From NCBI RefSeq assembly GCF_013359905.1, contig NZ_JABMCC010000096.1, positions 1-64,000 on the forward strand: a DNA stretch of 64,000 nt. Reading direction: 5' to 3'. How positions within the stretch are numbered: position 1 is the first letter of the stretch; every line of letters starts with the position of its first letter. The DNA is from Paenibacillus taichungensis. GTDB lineage: Bacteria > Bacillota > Bacilli > Paenibacillales > Paenibacillaceae. The notes under the pieces are model-generated. The model worked only from the letters and a program-made list of their open reading frames with translations, was not told the origin of the DNA and ran no database searches. The translations under genes were made by a program, and so were the position numbers. Shown here in pieces: positions 27,193-37,000 of the stretch.

Positions 27193-28143
27193 ATGTTCAG
27201 AACTTCAGGAATCCATCACGTTACGGCTTTTGTAGATGATGCACAGAAAAATGTTGATTTTTACGCAGGTGTATTGGCACTGAGACTGGTGAAAAAAACG
27301 ATTAACTTTGATGCACCGGATGTGTACCATCTGTATTATGGCAATGAGGATGGGGCACCGGGTACTATTATCACCTTCTTCCCTCAACAAAATGCCAGAA
27401 GAGGTGTCATCGGTGCAGGACAGACTGGCGTAACTGTATATGCAATTCCGGTGGGCAGTTTGCCATTCTGGAAAGAACGTCTGACCTCTTTCGATATTCC
27501 ATTTGAAAATAAAACAAGATTTGGCGAGCAGTACATTCGCTTCTTCGATAAAGGCGGTCTGTTGCTCGAATTGGTCGAGCGTAAAGAGGGTCAGCCAAGC
27601 CAGTGGGCATTCAACGGTGTACCGTCGGAACATGCCATCAAAGGTTTTGGTGGAGCTGTATTATTCAGCCATGTACCTGACAAAACAACGGATGTGCTGA
27701 CAACGATGCTCGGTCTGGAGCAGGTAGGGGAAGAGGATGGAATCATTCGTCTGCAGGCGAGTGGTGATATCGGTCAACTGATCGACATTCAATCGACTGG
27801 AATCCAGCGGGGAATTGGCGGAGCAGGCACGGTTCACCATATCGCATGGCGTGCAAAAGATTATGTCGAGCATGAACAAATGCAGCAGGAGCTTCAAAAA
27901 GCCGGATATCATCCGACTCCGGTCATTGACCGTCAGTACTTCAACGCTGTGTATTTCCGGGAACCGGGAGGTATACTGTTTGAACTGGCTACTGATCCTC
28001 CAGGATTTGCACGGGATGAACCACAGGAAAGCATGGGTCAAAAGCTGATGTTGCCTGAATGGTATGAACCACAGCGTGAGCAGATTGAACAGCTGCTGCC
28101 ACCTATTCAAGTACGTGAATGGAAAGGAGAGTCCAAATCATGA
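27193..28143 (+). CDS. Ring-cleaving dioxygenase of the MhqO/MhqE type
   Basis: A 316-aa glyoxalase/extradiol (VOC) protein with two beta-alpha-beta-beta-beta modules. Metal-ligand positions are visible: GIHHVTAF at the start of module 1, TVHHIAWRAKD in module 2 and the Glu of GGILFELATDPPG. The DPPGFARDE and LMLPEWYE segments are typical of the hydroquinone-responsive dioxygenases MhqA/MhqE/MhqO of B. subtilis. These act in defence against quinones. ATG 27193 follows GGAG with good spacing; a GTG three codons upstream sits within the ribosome site. It overlaps the next gene by 4 nt, the mhqED-like arrangement. Confidence 0.88.
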   Translation: MFRTSGIHHVTAFVDDAQKNVDFYAGVLALRLVKKTINFDAPDVYHLYYGNEDGAPGTIITFFPQQNARRGVIGAGQTGVTVYAIPVGSLPFWKERLTSFDIPFENKTRFGEQYIRFFDKGGLLLELVERKEGQPSQWAFNGVPSEHAIKGFGGAVLFSHVPDKTTDVLTTMLGLEQVGEEDGIIRLQASGDIGQLIDIQSTGIQRGIGGAGTVHHIAWRAKDYVEHEQMQQELQKAGYHPTPVIDRQYFNAVYFREPGGILFELATDPPGFARDEPQESMGQKLMLPEWYEPQREQIEQLLPPIQVREWKGESKS

Positions 28144-28763
28144 CTTCTACCAATACAATGAAACATATTTATAAAGCAGGTTCTCAGCCAGATGCACCAA
28201 CCCTTTTGTTGCTGCACGGCACAGGTGGAACGGAGAACGATCTGGTAGGTCTGGCCGAGATGATTGCCCCAGGAGCAGGTATTCTGGGGGTGCGTGGTAA
28301 TGTATCCGAAAATGGAATGCCCCGTTTCTTCCGCCGTTTAGCGGAAGGGGTGTTTGACGAAGAGGATCTTATTGCACGGACAGCGGAATTGGGTTCTTTT
28401 GTGGATGTGGCTGCTGTGGAGTATGGCTTTGATCGTGCCAATGTCTTCGCACTGGGCTACTCCAACGGAGCAAATATCGCAGCAAGTCTGATCTTCCACC
28501 AGGCTGATGTATTCAAAGGAGCGATTCTGCACCATCCGATGGTACCGCTTCGTGGTTTGGAATTGCCAGACCTGAAGGGGCTGCCTGTATTCATTGGCGC
28601 AGGAGAGAACGATCCAATTGTACCGAAACGAGAAACGGATGAACTCGCATCATTGCTTAGTGGAGCAGGTGCAGCCGTGCATATGCACTGGGAACGTCAG
28701 GGGCATCAGTTGACTCGTACCGAGGTGGAGGCTGCTGCGGTTTGGTTTAAGACTCAGGTTTGA
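28140..28763 (+). CDS. Carboxylesterase/phospholipase of the MhqD type
   Basis: A 207-aa alpha/beta hydrolase of the phospholipase/carboxylesterase family. Catalytic triad candidates: Ser108 in GYSNGAN, Asp in GENDPIVP and His in RQGHQLT. The N-terminus has LLLLHGTGGTENDL with the oxyanion hole. GGAGAG precedes the ATG that overlaps the dioxygenase stop (ATGA). In B. subtilis mhqD pairs with the dioxygenase gene mhqE in an operon induced by quinones through MhqR; the same pairing here supports the role. No MhqR operator was recognised upstream. Confidence 0.87.
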   Translation: MTSTNTMKHIYKAGSQPDAPTLLLLHGTGGTENDLVGLAEMIAPGAGILGVRGNVSENGMPRFFRRLAEGVFDEEDLIARTAELGSFVDVAAVEYGFDRANVFALGYSNGANIAASLIFHQADVFKGAILHHPMVPLRGLELPDLKGLPVFIGAGENDPIVPKRETDELASLLSGAGAAVHMHWERQGHQLTRTEVEAAAVWFKTQV

Positions 28764-28805
28764 GTCGAAGTGACTGTATGCAGAGGTAATATGTTATTGA
28801 TAGCA

Positions 28806-28846
28806 AAAGAACACCGTTAACCGTACAGGTAATGGTGTTCTTTTTT
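28806..28846 (+). terminator. Terminator after the mhqD-like gene
   Basis: AAGAACACC pairs with GGTGTTCTT, followed by a run of T. It can also serve the convergent minus gene ending at 28888. Confidence 0.82.
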
Positions 28847-28887
28847 ATTGCTATAGTCTATACAAACTTAGATGTATCATTGATAAT

Positions 28888-29565
28888 TTATTTGTAGCTA
28901 CCAGTTACAAAAACGGACTGTGAATCAAATCCTATATTTGGTAGATCAGCAGTAAATTTAAGTTTTTTAACTCCTCCGATATCAAACGAAGCCGTTTGTT
29001 TTCCGCTAGAAGCATTTATTTCGAACTCTTTAAGAAGGGTATCTCCATCGAATACTTTTAGACTAACGGTATTATTCATTTTAACGGGAAATACAGAAAG
29101 TTCTATCGTTTGATATTTCCCTTCTGGAATTAAAGTGAATTCTTGACTTAAAAAAACTTCTTTGATAACTACTCCAGATTGATAATCTTTGTCTTGAACT
29201 GTAAATTGTTTGTCTTTTGTTACGAAGGAATCATGCTTCACTTCAATTTTTTCGGAAGTAATAGGTGTTGTATCTGTTTTCTCACCAAGCATAAGGGTCT
29301 GGCTACTGTTGTTATAATCTACGGCGACCCCAAGTGCTTCACCTACAGATCGAACAGGTAGATATGTCGTATTGTTATATGTAATTGCTGCTAGTTTTTT
29401 ACCATTCTGATCTACTGGACTCCATGTTTTACCTGAAATGCTGTAGTTAATTCCCCAGTTAAGATTGGCAGTAATTTTCTCCAAGATAGGCGCGGCTCCT
29501 GCTCCGATAGCCATACCACCGAGAAGTGTAAAACTTGATAAAGCGATAATAAACTTTTTCTTCAC
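28888..29565 (-). CDS. Secreted stalk-domain protein (copper amine oxidase-like N domain)
   Basis: A 225-aa exported protein: signal peptide at residues 1-24 (FIIALSSFTLLGGMAIGAGA), then a copper-amine-oxidase-like stalk domain at about 28-95 (ITYNNTTYLPVRSVGEALGVAVDYNNSSQTLML), then a beta-rich C-terminal domain of about 110 residues that I do not recognise. Stalk domains are common on Paenibacillus surface proteins and are not enzymes. The start is GTG with AGGAGG 8 nt upstream. Lower GC than neighbours. Lone gene, convergent with mhqD. Confidence 0.82.
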   Translation of the reverse strand: MKKKFIIALSSFTLLGGMAIGAGAAPILEKITANLNWGINYSISGKTWSPVDQNGKKLAAITYNNTTYLPVRSVGEALGVAVDYNNSSQTLMLGEKTDTTPITSEKIEVKHDSFVTKDKQFTVQDKDYQSGVVIKEVFLSQEFTLIPEGKYQTIELSVFPVKMNNTVSLKVFDGDTLLKEFEINASSGKQTASFDIGGVKKLKFTADLPNIGFDSQSVFVTGSYK

Positions 29566-29662
29566 AAATTATTCCTCCTAAAGTAAATATATGATTTCAA
29601 TGTAATTATATTACTTTAGACATGGTGTGACAATGATTTTGTTGGTCTTAAAGACCTATGCC

Positions 29663-29716
29663 TTGTCCTAAAGTGTGGAATAATCTATAATCAAGTAATT
29701 GATAATCATTTTCAAT
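29663..29716 (+). promoter_or_regulatory. Promoter with Fur-box-like operator
   Basis: TTGTCC (29663-29668) and TATAAT (29686-29691) with a 17-nt spacer. Just downstream is TGATAATCATTTTCA (29700-29714), a 7-1-7 Fur box with one deviation from TGATAATNATTATCA; the wider ATTGATAATCATTTTCAAT is symmetric but for one position. It predicts iron repression of the hydrolase gene at 29761. Confidence 0.58.
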
Positions 29717-29760
29717 TAGATTCGGTTTGTTATGACTATGCGTGTAATCAGGAGGGGAAG

Positions 29761-30651
29761 ATGAAGCCTAACCATAGCTCACATTCTTTTGGTTCAAGTG
29801 CATTTATTCAGACCCGGGATGGTCGCAAACTACATTATATGTCCAGAGGAACAGGCGATCTGACCGTTGTATTTGAGTCCGGTATGGGCTTCTCACGATC
29901 GACTTGGGGGCTGGTAGCACCTGCTGTTGCTGAACATGCACGTGCCGTCGTGTACGACAGGTCGGGGACAGGACGAAGTGAAGTCGATTCGTCTGCGCGC
30001 AATCTCCGTAGAATAGCAGAAGACCTGGACGATCTGCTGACTGCATTGGGGTCTGGTCCGTTCATATTGGTAGGGCACAGTTGGGGAGGCCCGATTGTAC
30101 GAGCGGCTGCGGCTTCAAACCTATCAAGATTAAGGGGAATCATCCTAGTTGATCCTTCAGAAGAGCATTGCCAATTGTACTTTTCCAAAGCAGCCAAATT
30201 TAATTTTGGCTTGAACAGTCTCCTAATTCCACTCATGGCACGTACAGGATTGTACAGATTATTAGGCAGCAGACCTGGAAGTGTACAGCCTGACGATGTT
30301 GTCAGGGATCACCGTTCCGAGGATTTCACTGTACAGGCGGCTAAGACAATGGTTGCAGAGTCGAAACCTTTTCTGACTGACTTGGCTTCCTTGCTGATTA
30401 CTCCTCTCGATCTTGGTGATCTGGAGGTTAGCATTATATCAGGCACGAAAACAGGCATGGGAGAACGTAAAATAAGACCTGCTATTATCGAGGCACACCG
30501 CCGGACTGCGAGTACTTTAACGAATGCAAAATGGATCGGAGCCGATCGATCCAGCCATATGGTCATGTTTACAGATCCACAGGTCATTGTTGATGAAATA
30601 TTGCGAATGGTAATTGATGCGAGCTCAGGCGCAAGAACAGAACAAAAGTGA
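29761..30651 (+). CDS. Alpha/beta hydrolase
   Basis: A 296-aa alpha/beta-hydrolase fold protein. Features: oxyanion region VVFESGMGFSRSTW, RSGTGRSE, nucleophile Ser107 in LVGHSWGGPIVRA, and a C-terminal His in DRSSHMVMFTDP. The acid residue is probably the Asp after the sixth strand. There is no signal peptide. Substrate unknown. AGGAGGGGAAG precedes the ATG. The Fur-box-like operator at its promoter suggests iron-limited expression, as for siderophore esterases, but sequence similarity to known siderophore esterases is not evident to me. ilvA follows after 63 nt. Confidence 0.82.
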   Translation: MKPNHSSHSFGSSAFIQTRDGRKLHYMSRGTGDLTVVFESGMGFSRSTWGLVAPAVAEHARAVVYDRSGTGRSEVDSSARNLRRIAEDLDDLLTALGSGPFILVGHSWGGPIVRAAAASNLSRLRGIILVDPSEEHCQLYFSKAAKFNFGLNSLLIPLMARTGLYRLLGSRPGSVQPDDVVRDHRSEDFTVQAAKTMVAESKPFLTDLASLLITPLDLGDLEVSIISGTKTGMGERKIRPAIIEAHRRTASTLTNAKWIGADRSSHMVMFTDPQVIVDEILRMVIDASSGARTEQK

Positions 30652-30714
30652 TACAATAAAAAGAAAAAGCAATGCTTGCATTGCCAACCAAGATAAGCGG
30701 AGTGTGGATAAGAG

Positions 30715-32007
30715 ATGAAACCAGTGGAACAAGAACCAACGGGAACTGCCAATTCCGGCCGTACCGGTGTTGGCATGGAAGATATCGTGCGCGCACATCA
30801 TGTGCTGCGTGAAGTCATTGTAAGAACGCCATTGCAGCGGGATGCTGTATTGTCGGCCAAATATAACTGTAATGTGTATCTTAAACGGGAAGACCTACAG
30901 GTAGTCCGTTCGTTTAAAATTCGTGGAGCATACAACATGATTCGTAGTCTGACTCCAGCTGAACTGGAGAAAGGCATTGTCTGCGCGAGCGCGGGTAACC
31001 ATGCGCAGGGAGTTGCTTTTTCCTGTAATGCGCTTAGCATCCACGGCAAAATCTTCATGCCGAGCACAACTCCAAACCAGAAGGTAAAACAGGTCCGTCG
31101 ATTTGGTGGAGATAATGTTGAAGTGGTGCTGACAGGTGATACGTATGACGATGCTTATGAAGAAGCTATGCGTGCGTGTAATGAACAGGGCATGACGTTT
31201 ATCCATCCGTTCGATCAACCGAAGATCATTGCGGGTAATGGTACGGTAGCGATGGAGATCATGGAGAGTCTGGATGAAAAAGCGGATTATGTTTTCGTAA
31301 CTATTGGTGGCGGCGGTCTGGCTGCTGGTGTTGGAACTTACATGAAGACGGTTAGCCCGGAAACCCGCATTATTGGCGTAGAACCACTTGGCGCGGCTTC
31401 CATGAGTGAGGCGATGTTCCGCAAGCAGGTTGTGACGTTGGATGATATTGATAAATTCGTGGATGGTGCTGCGGTAAAACGCGTCGGTGATCTGACCTTC
31501 GACATCTGTAGCGGCACGTTGGATGACATCCTGAAGGTGCCTGAAGGCAAAGCCTGCACCACCATTTTGGAGCTATATAATGAAAATGCGATTGTTGTGG
31601 AGCCTGCCGGTTCTCTGGCGGTTGCTGCACTCGAGCAGTATCGCGAACAAATTGCGGGCAAGACGGTTGTCTGTGTGATTAGCGGCGGCAACAATGATAT
31701 CGATCGGATGCAGGAAATTAAGGAACGTTCGCTGATCTACGAAGGTCTGAAATATTATTTCATGGTCAATTTCCCACAGCGTGCGGGAGCTTTGCGTGAA
31801 TTCCTTGTGGAAGTATTGGGACCCAATGACGACATTGCCCGTTTTGAATATACGAAGAAGCATGATAAGGAAAATGGACCTGCCTTGGTGGGCATCGAGT
31901 TGATGTACAAGGAAGATTACCAGCCGCTGATTGAACGTATGAATCGTAAAGGTCTCGCGTATACCGAGCTGAACAAAAATCTCAATCTGTTCAACATGTT
32001 AATCTGA
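30715..32007 (+). CDS. ilvA: Threonine ammonia-lyase
   Basis: IlvA (430 aa) deaminates threonine to 2-oxobutyrate, the first step to isoleucine. The PLP lysine is Lys68 in VRSFKIRGAYN; the phosphate loop is GGGGLAAGVG, and CASAGNHAQG is the substrate loop. The C-terminal part (about 345-430, YFMVNFPQRAGALREFL onward) is a single ACT-like regulatory domain, as in the Bacillus enzyme, suggesting isoleucine feedback control. GCGGAGTG precedes the ATG. The acetyltransferase gene overlaps its stop by one base. Confidence 0.94.
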   Translation: MKPVEQEPTGTANSGRTGVGMEDIVRAHHVLREVIVRTPLQRDAVLSAKYNCNVYLKREDLQVVRSFKIRGAYNMIRSLTPAELEKGIVCASAGNHAQGVAFSCNALSIHGKIFMPSTTPNQKVKQVRRFGGDNVEVVLTGDTYDDAYEEAMRACNEQGMTFIHPFDQPKIIAGNGTVAMEIMESLDEKADYVFVTIGGGGLAAGVGTYMKTVSPETRIIGVEPLGAASMSEAMFRKQVVTLDDIDKFVDGAAVKRVGDLTFDICSGTLDDILKVPEGKACTTILELYNENAIVVEPAGSLAVAALEQYREQIAGKTVVCVISGGNNDIDRMQEIKERSLIYEGLKYYFMVNFPQRAGALREFLVEVLGPNDDIARFEYTKKHDKENGPALVGIELMYKEDYQPLIERMNRKGLAYTELNKNLNLFNMLI

Positions 32008-32609
32008 TGAATCATTCCAATATGAAGTCGGACCGTAGTGAGGCGCAGCCTCTGTTGAGACCTGCTCGCATAGAAGATGCGGCACAAGTCATCCCTTTGC
32101 TTTATCAGGCGATTGGTGATATTGCCTATGCTCTGGCGGGTGAAGATGAGCATGAGAAAGCGATGCAGATTTTGCAGCAATTTTACGTGCAGGAAGACAA
32201 TCGGATCAGTTATCGCAATATTACGGTAATGGAGCAGGACGAACAGGTCGCTGGAATCCTGGTAGCGTATGATGGCGGTGAAGCAGATCTTCTGGATCAG
32301 CCAATACTGGATCGGCCTGGTCGGAGTACAGATGAAAAATATACGTTGGTCAAAGAAACCCGTCCCGGGGAGTATTATCTGGATACTCTATCCGTAAGCG
32401 AAGCGTATCAGGGGCAGGGTATCGGCAAGGCATTGATGGCTGCTTTTGAGCAGCAGGGCAGGAAACTTGGACACTCCCAGGTGTCTCTCATTGTTGAACG
32501 TGACAATGGGCGGGCCTTGATGTTGTACGAACGCCAAGGTTATATCAAGGATGAAGTGATTGTCATTGCTGGACATGAGTATAACCATATGGTCAAGCCA
32601 ATTTTGTAG
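32007..32609 (+). CDS. GNAT family N-acetyltransferase
   Basis: A 200-aa GNAT protein. The N-terminal RPARIEDAAQVIPLLYQA and the acetyl-CoA binding motif YLDTLSVSEAYQGQGIGKAL (R/Q-x-x-G-x-G/A), followed by VSLIVERDNGRALMLYERQG, are clear. The acceptor is unknown; the family acylates amines on small molecules or proteins. The ATG overlaps the ilvA stop (TGATG) with no good ribosome site of its own, so translation probably depends on ilvA. A strong bidirectional terminator follows. Confidence 0.88.
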   Translation: MNHSNMKSDRSEAQPLLRPARIEDAAQVIPLLYQAIGDIAYALAGEDEHEKAMQILQQFYVQEDNRISYRNITVMEQDEQVAGILVAYDGGEADLLDQPILDRPGRSTDEKYTLVKETRPGEYYLDTLSVSEAYQGQGIGKALMAAFEQQGRKLGHSQVSLIVERDNGRALMLYERQGYIKDEVIVIAGHEYNHMVKPIL

Positions 32610-32660
32610 TTCTTGCATTTGAACCGGCCTGGTATAGGAGATTTAATTCATCGATAGAAC

Positions 32661-32709
32661 CACAAAGAAAACCGACATGGGAGCGAATCCTATGTCGGTT
32701 TTCTTTGTG
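32661..32709. terminator. Bidirectional terminator
   Basis: CACAAAGAAAACCGACAT pairs with ATGTCGGTTTTCTTTGTG (18 bp), with inner GG/CC pairs. It separates the acetyltransferase gene from the convergent secreted-protein gene. Confidence 0.88.
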
Positions 32710-32747
32710 TTCATTATGTGCTTTAGGTGATTAATATCATGAATTAT

Positions 32748-33713
32748 TTAATAGCCGGCATCCGCCCCGGTCGGAACATTCTGTTCTAGCCATTTCTCCA
32801 CGGCAACTGTTTTCTCATACTTCGCTTCTTTAACCACATCCATGAAGGCATCCAGCTTGGTGAGGAATTCACTATCGATGGATACAAGACGCTGCAAGAC
32901 GCCGTTGTAACCTCTTTGGGCGTTCGCAACCATTTTGTTCGTATCATAATCAAACAGCGGTGTGTTGTTCAGCCCATAAAAGGTATACAGGGTATAACTG
33001 TTCAACAAATCCTGCACCTGCTTGGCACGATTCGATTTCGGATGCAGCTCCAGGAATCTTTCCTGGCTGAGTGCCCGAAGGAGAATTTCCTGATAGCCAA
33101 TGACCAGAGCACCGTCATCCGCTGGCAAGTTTTTCGTTTCCTTCGTCATGATCATGATGTAGCTTGAGATATCTTCTGTAATATCAGAGGTATATTTCAC
33201 GAGTGCCGCATAATTCATAATGGGATAGAGGGAGCCTTCGAGCATGACGAGGCGATAACCGCTGTCACGGGCTTCTTTTAACAGTACACGCAGATCGGAG
33301 TCCTGGGTACGCCCCATGAGTTTGGTGATGCTGTCGTTCGTTTGGTATGCCTTGAGCAGCTTGTCCTGAACGTTAGGAACGAGCAAGCGGTCCGTCATGG
33401 AGGTTAGAGCCTTCAGGCGTGCATTCTCCAATTGAAGCACCATCAGGGTGGCGTGATGCTTTGTTACTTTTTTGATATTGGATTCCAGAAAGATGTCAGC
33501 GGCGGGTAAGCCGTTCTTTTTTTTGAGCATGGACTGAAATGTTTTATATATGGCGGTTGAACTGCTGGTGGTTACTTTGGTATCCGGGCTTAAAGGGGCG
33601 GCAGTAGCAGCTCCAGATGTAAATGCGGTTCCTGTAAAGATTGCAGCAAGGGTAAGGACTGTGATGAAGAATCGCACCCTTTTGCGTTGTCCAGATAAAT
33701 ACGATGATGTCAT
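32748..33713 (-). CDS. Secreted protein of unknown function
   Basis: A 321-aa protein with a signal peptide (residues 1-39: two basic residues groups, FFITVLTLAAIFTGTAFTSG, AATAA cleavage region). The mature part is predicted to be mainly helical, rich in Leu, Lys, Asp and Ser, without cysteine pairs or any motif I recognise. Segments such as GYRLVMLEGSLYPIMNYAAL and LVIGYQEILLRALSQERFLE look like amphipathic helices. CGGGAGG lies before the ATG. It is divergent from the large repeat protein gene at 34026 and may share its regulatory region. Function unknown. Confidence 0.75.
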   Translation of the reverse strand: MTSSYLSGQRKRVRFFITVLTLAAIFTGTAFTSGAATAAPLSPDTKVTTSSSTAIYKTFQSMLKKKNGLPAADIFLESNIKKVTKHHATLMVLQLENARLKALTSMTDRLLVPNVQDKLLKAYQTNDSITKLMGRTQDSDLRVLLKEARDSGYRLVMLEGSLYPIMNYAALVKYTSDITEDISSYIMIMTKETKNLPADDGALVIGYQEILLRALSQERFLELHPKSNRAKQVQDLLNSYTLYTFYGLNNTPLFDYDTNKMVANAQRGYNGVLQRLVSIDSEFLTKLDAFMDVVKEAKYEKTVAVEKWLEQNVPTGADAGY

Positions 33714-34025
33714 CTGTGTGAACCTCCCGTAATTTTAAAAATAATAGGTTGTTATTCACTATACCTTAAACGAATTTAGGAAGGATGTTGTTGCGGAATA
33801 ATGACAAATTCTTCTGTTATTTTTAACCTTTGGAGGGTAGATGGTGCAAGGACATTTCTGCGAAAATATTTTTTGTGGGATTGGAAACTTTTACTCATGT
33901 TCATACGTCTTAGATGTGCACAGGAAATTACAGGAATAAATTGAAATTCAAAAAAAGATCACATTTTAACTCAAACAATGAAGAGAATGGGGATATTGGA
34001 TATGAAGAAAGCGGGAGGACGTCAA

Positions 34026-37000
34026 GTGAAAAAGGTGATGTCAGCACTGGCCGTATCGGCTATGTTGATGTCTGCACTACCAACGTCGGTTATGGATGCA
34101 GCTGCGAGAATTAGTATATATATCAATGATGCGGAGCTTTCGTCCGCACAGGCACCTGTCATGAAAGGTGGACGTGTACTGGTTCCGTTGCGGTCCATTT
34201 TTGAAGGATTAGATGCCACTGTACAGTACACCAACAAAACCAAAACGATCACGGCGAACCGGGGTGACCAAGAAGTATCGCTCACGCTGGGTTCCAAAAC
34301 GGCTTACATCAACGGAGAAGCGGTAGCGCTAGATGTACCTGCAAATACCATCAAAGGAAATACGATGGTTCCGATTCGTTTTGTCAGTGAAGCTTTTGGG
34401 GAGAAAGTATTCTGGAATTCCCGCAATCAGCGGGTAGATATCAAAACAACGTCCACTCCTCCTGTAGATGATAACAAATATGCAGCATGGAACATTTATG
34501 GTTCTGTATCCGGGAGTAATGGGGATGGACGTGACCTAACTGTAAGCTTCACACGTCCGACGTCTGAGAAGGCTGTATCCCAATATCGTGTAATGCTCGT
34601 GAAAACAAGAGATGTGAACAGCTTCAATGAGTCTGCGGCATCAGTCGTTCCATCCAGCAATTATACATCCATTTCTCCAAATGGTACTGATCCAAGATTA
34701 ACGCTGAACGCTCAGACACGCGACGTGAACGGGGATTTGTTAAATACAAGTGAAACCTATCGTCTATATGTACTTACGGTGGGGAACAGCAACAACAGCT
34801 ACAAAAATCAGCTGGCCTGGTCTTCCCAGTCCTTGAAATTAAACAATGTGAAAACAACGGTGCAGCCTGTCACAGGTCTGAAGATCGCAGATATCAGTGA
34901 CTATGGCGATGGACGTGACCTGGAAATTAACTTCACACAGCCGAGTACAACATCTAATATTACGTATTACCGTGCTTTTGTAGTTAAGGCGAAAGATGCT
35001 TCTTCATTCAATCTGACCACGGCAAATAATGTGTCCAGTTCTAATTCAACCATTATTTATAAAGGCAACAGTACAGCGGTCAAAACCCAGTTAAGTTCCT
35101 CGACACGTGATACATCCGGGGAATTGATCAAAAACGGCACATCCTATGTCGTGTATATTGTATCTGTGAGCTCCAATGCGGCAACAGCAGACAATAAACT
35201 GTCCACAGTATCATCTTCACTTACGCTGGGCGTAAACACAGCAACAGCGCCAGTCATCACGCAAGTGAAAGACAATTCGGATTATGGAGACGGTCGTGAC
35301 ATTCAAGTGAGCTTCAACCGTTCATCCGATGAATCCAAAGTTGCTAATTATCGAATTTTCGTAGTGCGGAACTCGGTATCCAGCAGCTTTAATCTGACTA
35401 CGGCGAGCAATCTGTCTTCCAGCTTGTACTATAACGTGAACAAAACAGGCAACAATATTACAACAACACTGCCATCCTCCATGAAGGACACAAGTGGTTA
35501 TAACGTAACAAATCTGCAAGACTACCGGATCTATGTTATGGCTGTAGGCAACCAGCAGAATGGATATACCAATGCGCTGTCTTCCTCGTCAACGCTGCTG
35601 AGACTGACAACGAATAGTAATGCTGGAGTTGCAAGCAACATCGGTGTGGCTGATGTGAGTGACTACAACGATGGACGTGACCTGAAGGTTTCGTTTAATA
35701 GAGCTTCGGATGAAACTAACGTTTCAGCGTATCGGGTATATGTGGTACGTTCTGCTTATGCAGGCAGCTTCACACTGAGCGCGGCTAACGCATCGAACAA
35801 TTATTATCAGGTGAATAAGACTGGTGGAAATCAGTCATTTACCCTCCCTAATTATATGGTGGATACCAACGGTTACACAGTTTCCAATAACAATAACTAT
35901 CGCGTGTTTGTCCTGTCGGTAAGCACAAGTGGGAACTCCAGCCAGAATGCTCTATCATCTTATTCTTCACAGATTACGCTGACTGCCAATGCAGCTGTGA
36001 CTGCACCGAGCAATGTGGTGGCAACGGATATTGGGGATAACGGCAATGGTAGTGATCTGCGTGTGACATTCAATCGTTCGACAGATGAGACGAATGTGAG
36101 TCACTATCGGGTGTTTGTGGTGAAATCGACAAATACGAGCTTTAATCTGACATCTGCGAACTCAGTTAGCAGTGCGAATTATAAGTATGTAAGCAAAAAT
36201 GGAAACAACCAGACTGTTAATTTTACAAATGAGAAAACCGTGGACGGCAGTGATATTGTGAATGGTGTGGGCTATCGTGTGTATGTCATGGCAGTGAATA
36301 ACAACGCTTCTCTTGCCAATGCATTGTCTTCAGGCTCGGGAGTAATCACATTGACTTCCAATACGGCTGTAGCCGCAGTGAGTAATGTAAATGCAACTGT
36401 GAAAGATCAGGGGCAATTAGGAAATTCTTCGGATGTGAAAATTACTTTCAACAAACCATCCAGCGAAAATGGTATTGCCAGCTATCGTGTTTTGATTGTG
36501 CCTGCAAGCCAGGTAAGTGGTTTTAATACAAGTTCTGCACTTGGGATCACCTATAGTATTGATATCAATAAAAACGATGCAGGAAATCCAATTGTATTAA
36601 ACAATGGTCACCGGGATATTAACGGGAGTGGACTTGTTGTGGGACAGAAATATAGAGTGTTTGTCTTGTCCGTATCAGATAGTACTGCACGTGCTTCCAA
36701 TCTATCCGCTGCTTCTAATGAATTTAATATCTTTGCACAAGCTACTGAAGTAAAAACAGCAACGATTAATGAACTTCGAAATACTAGTTCAGCAACGGAT
36801 GCAAGTTACAAGGTGCTATTTAATAAAGCATCAGATGAAACTGGAATATCCCAATATCGACTTTTTATTGTTAAAGGCTCAGATAGTCTGAATGCAATCA
36901 CGGCAAGCTCAAACAACAACTATAGAGTTATTTCTCCGGAAGAACTTTTGGCGGGGGAAATTAACCTGACTTCAGGTATTAAGGATTCAACTGGAACTAA

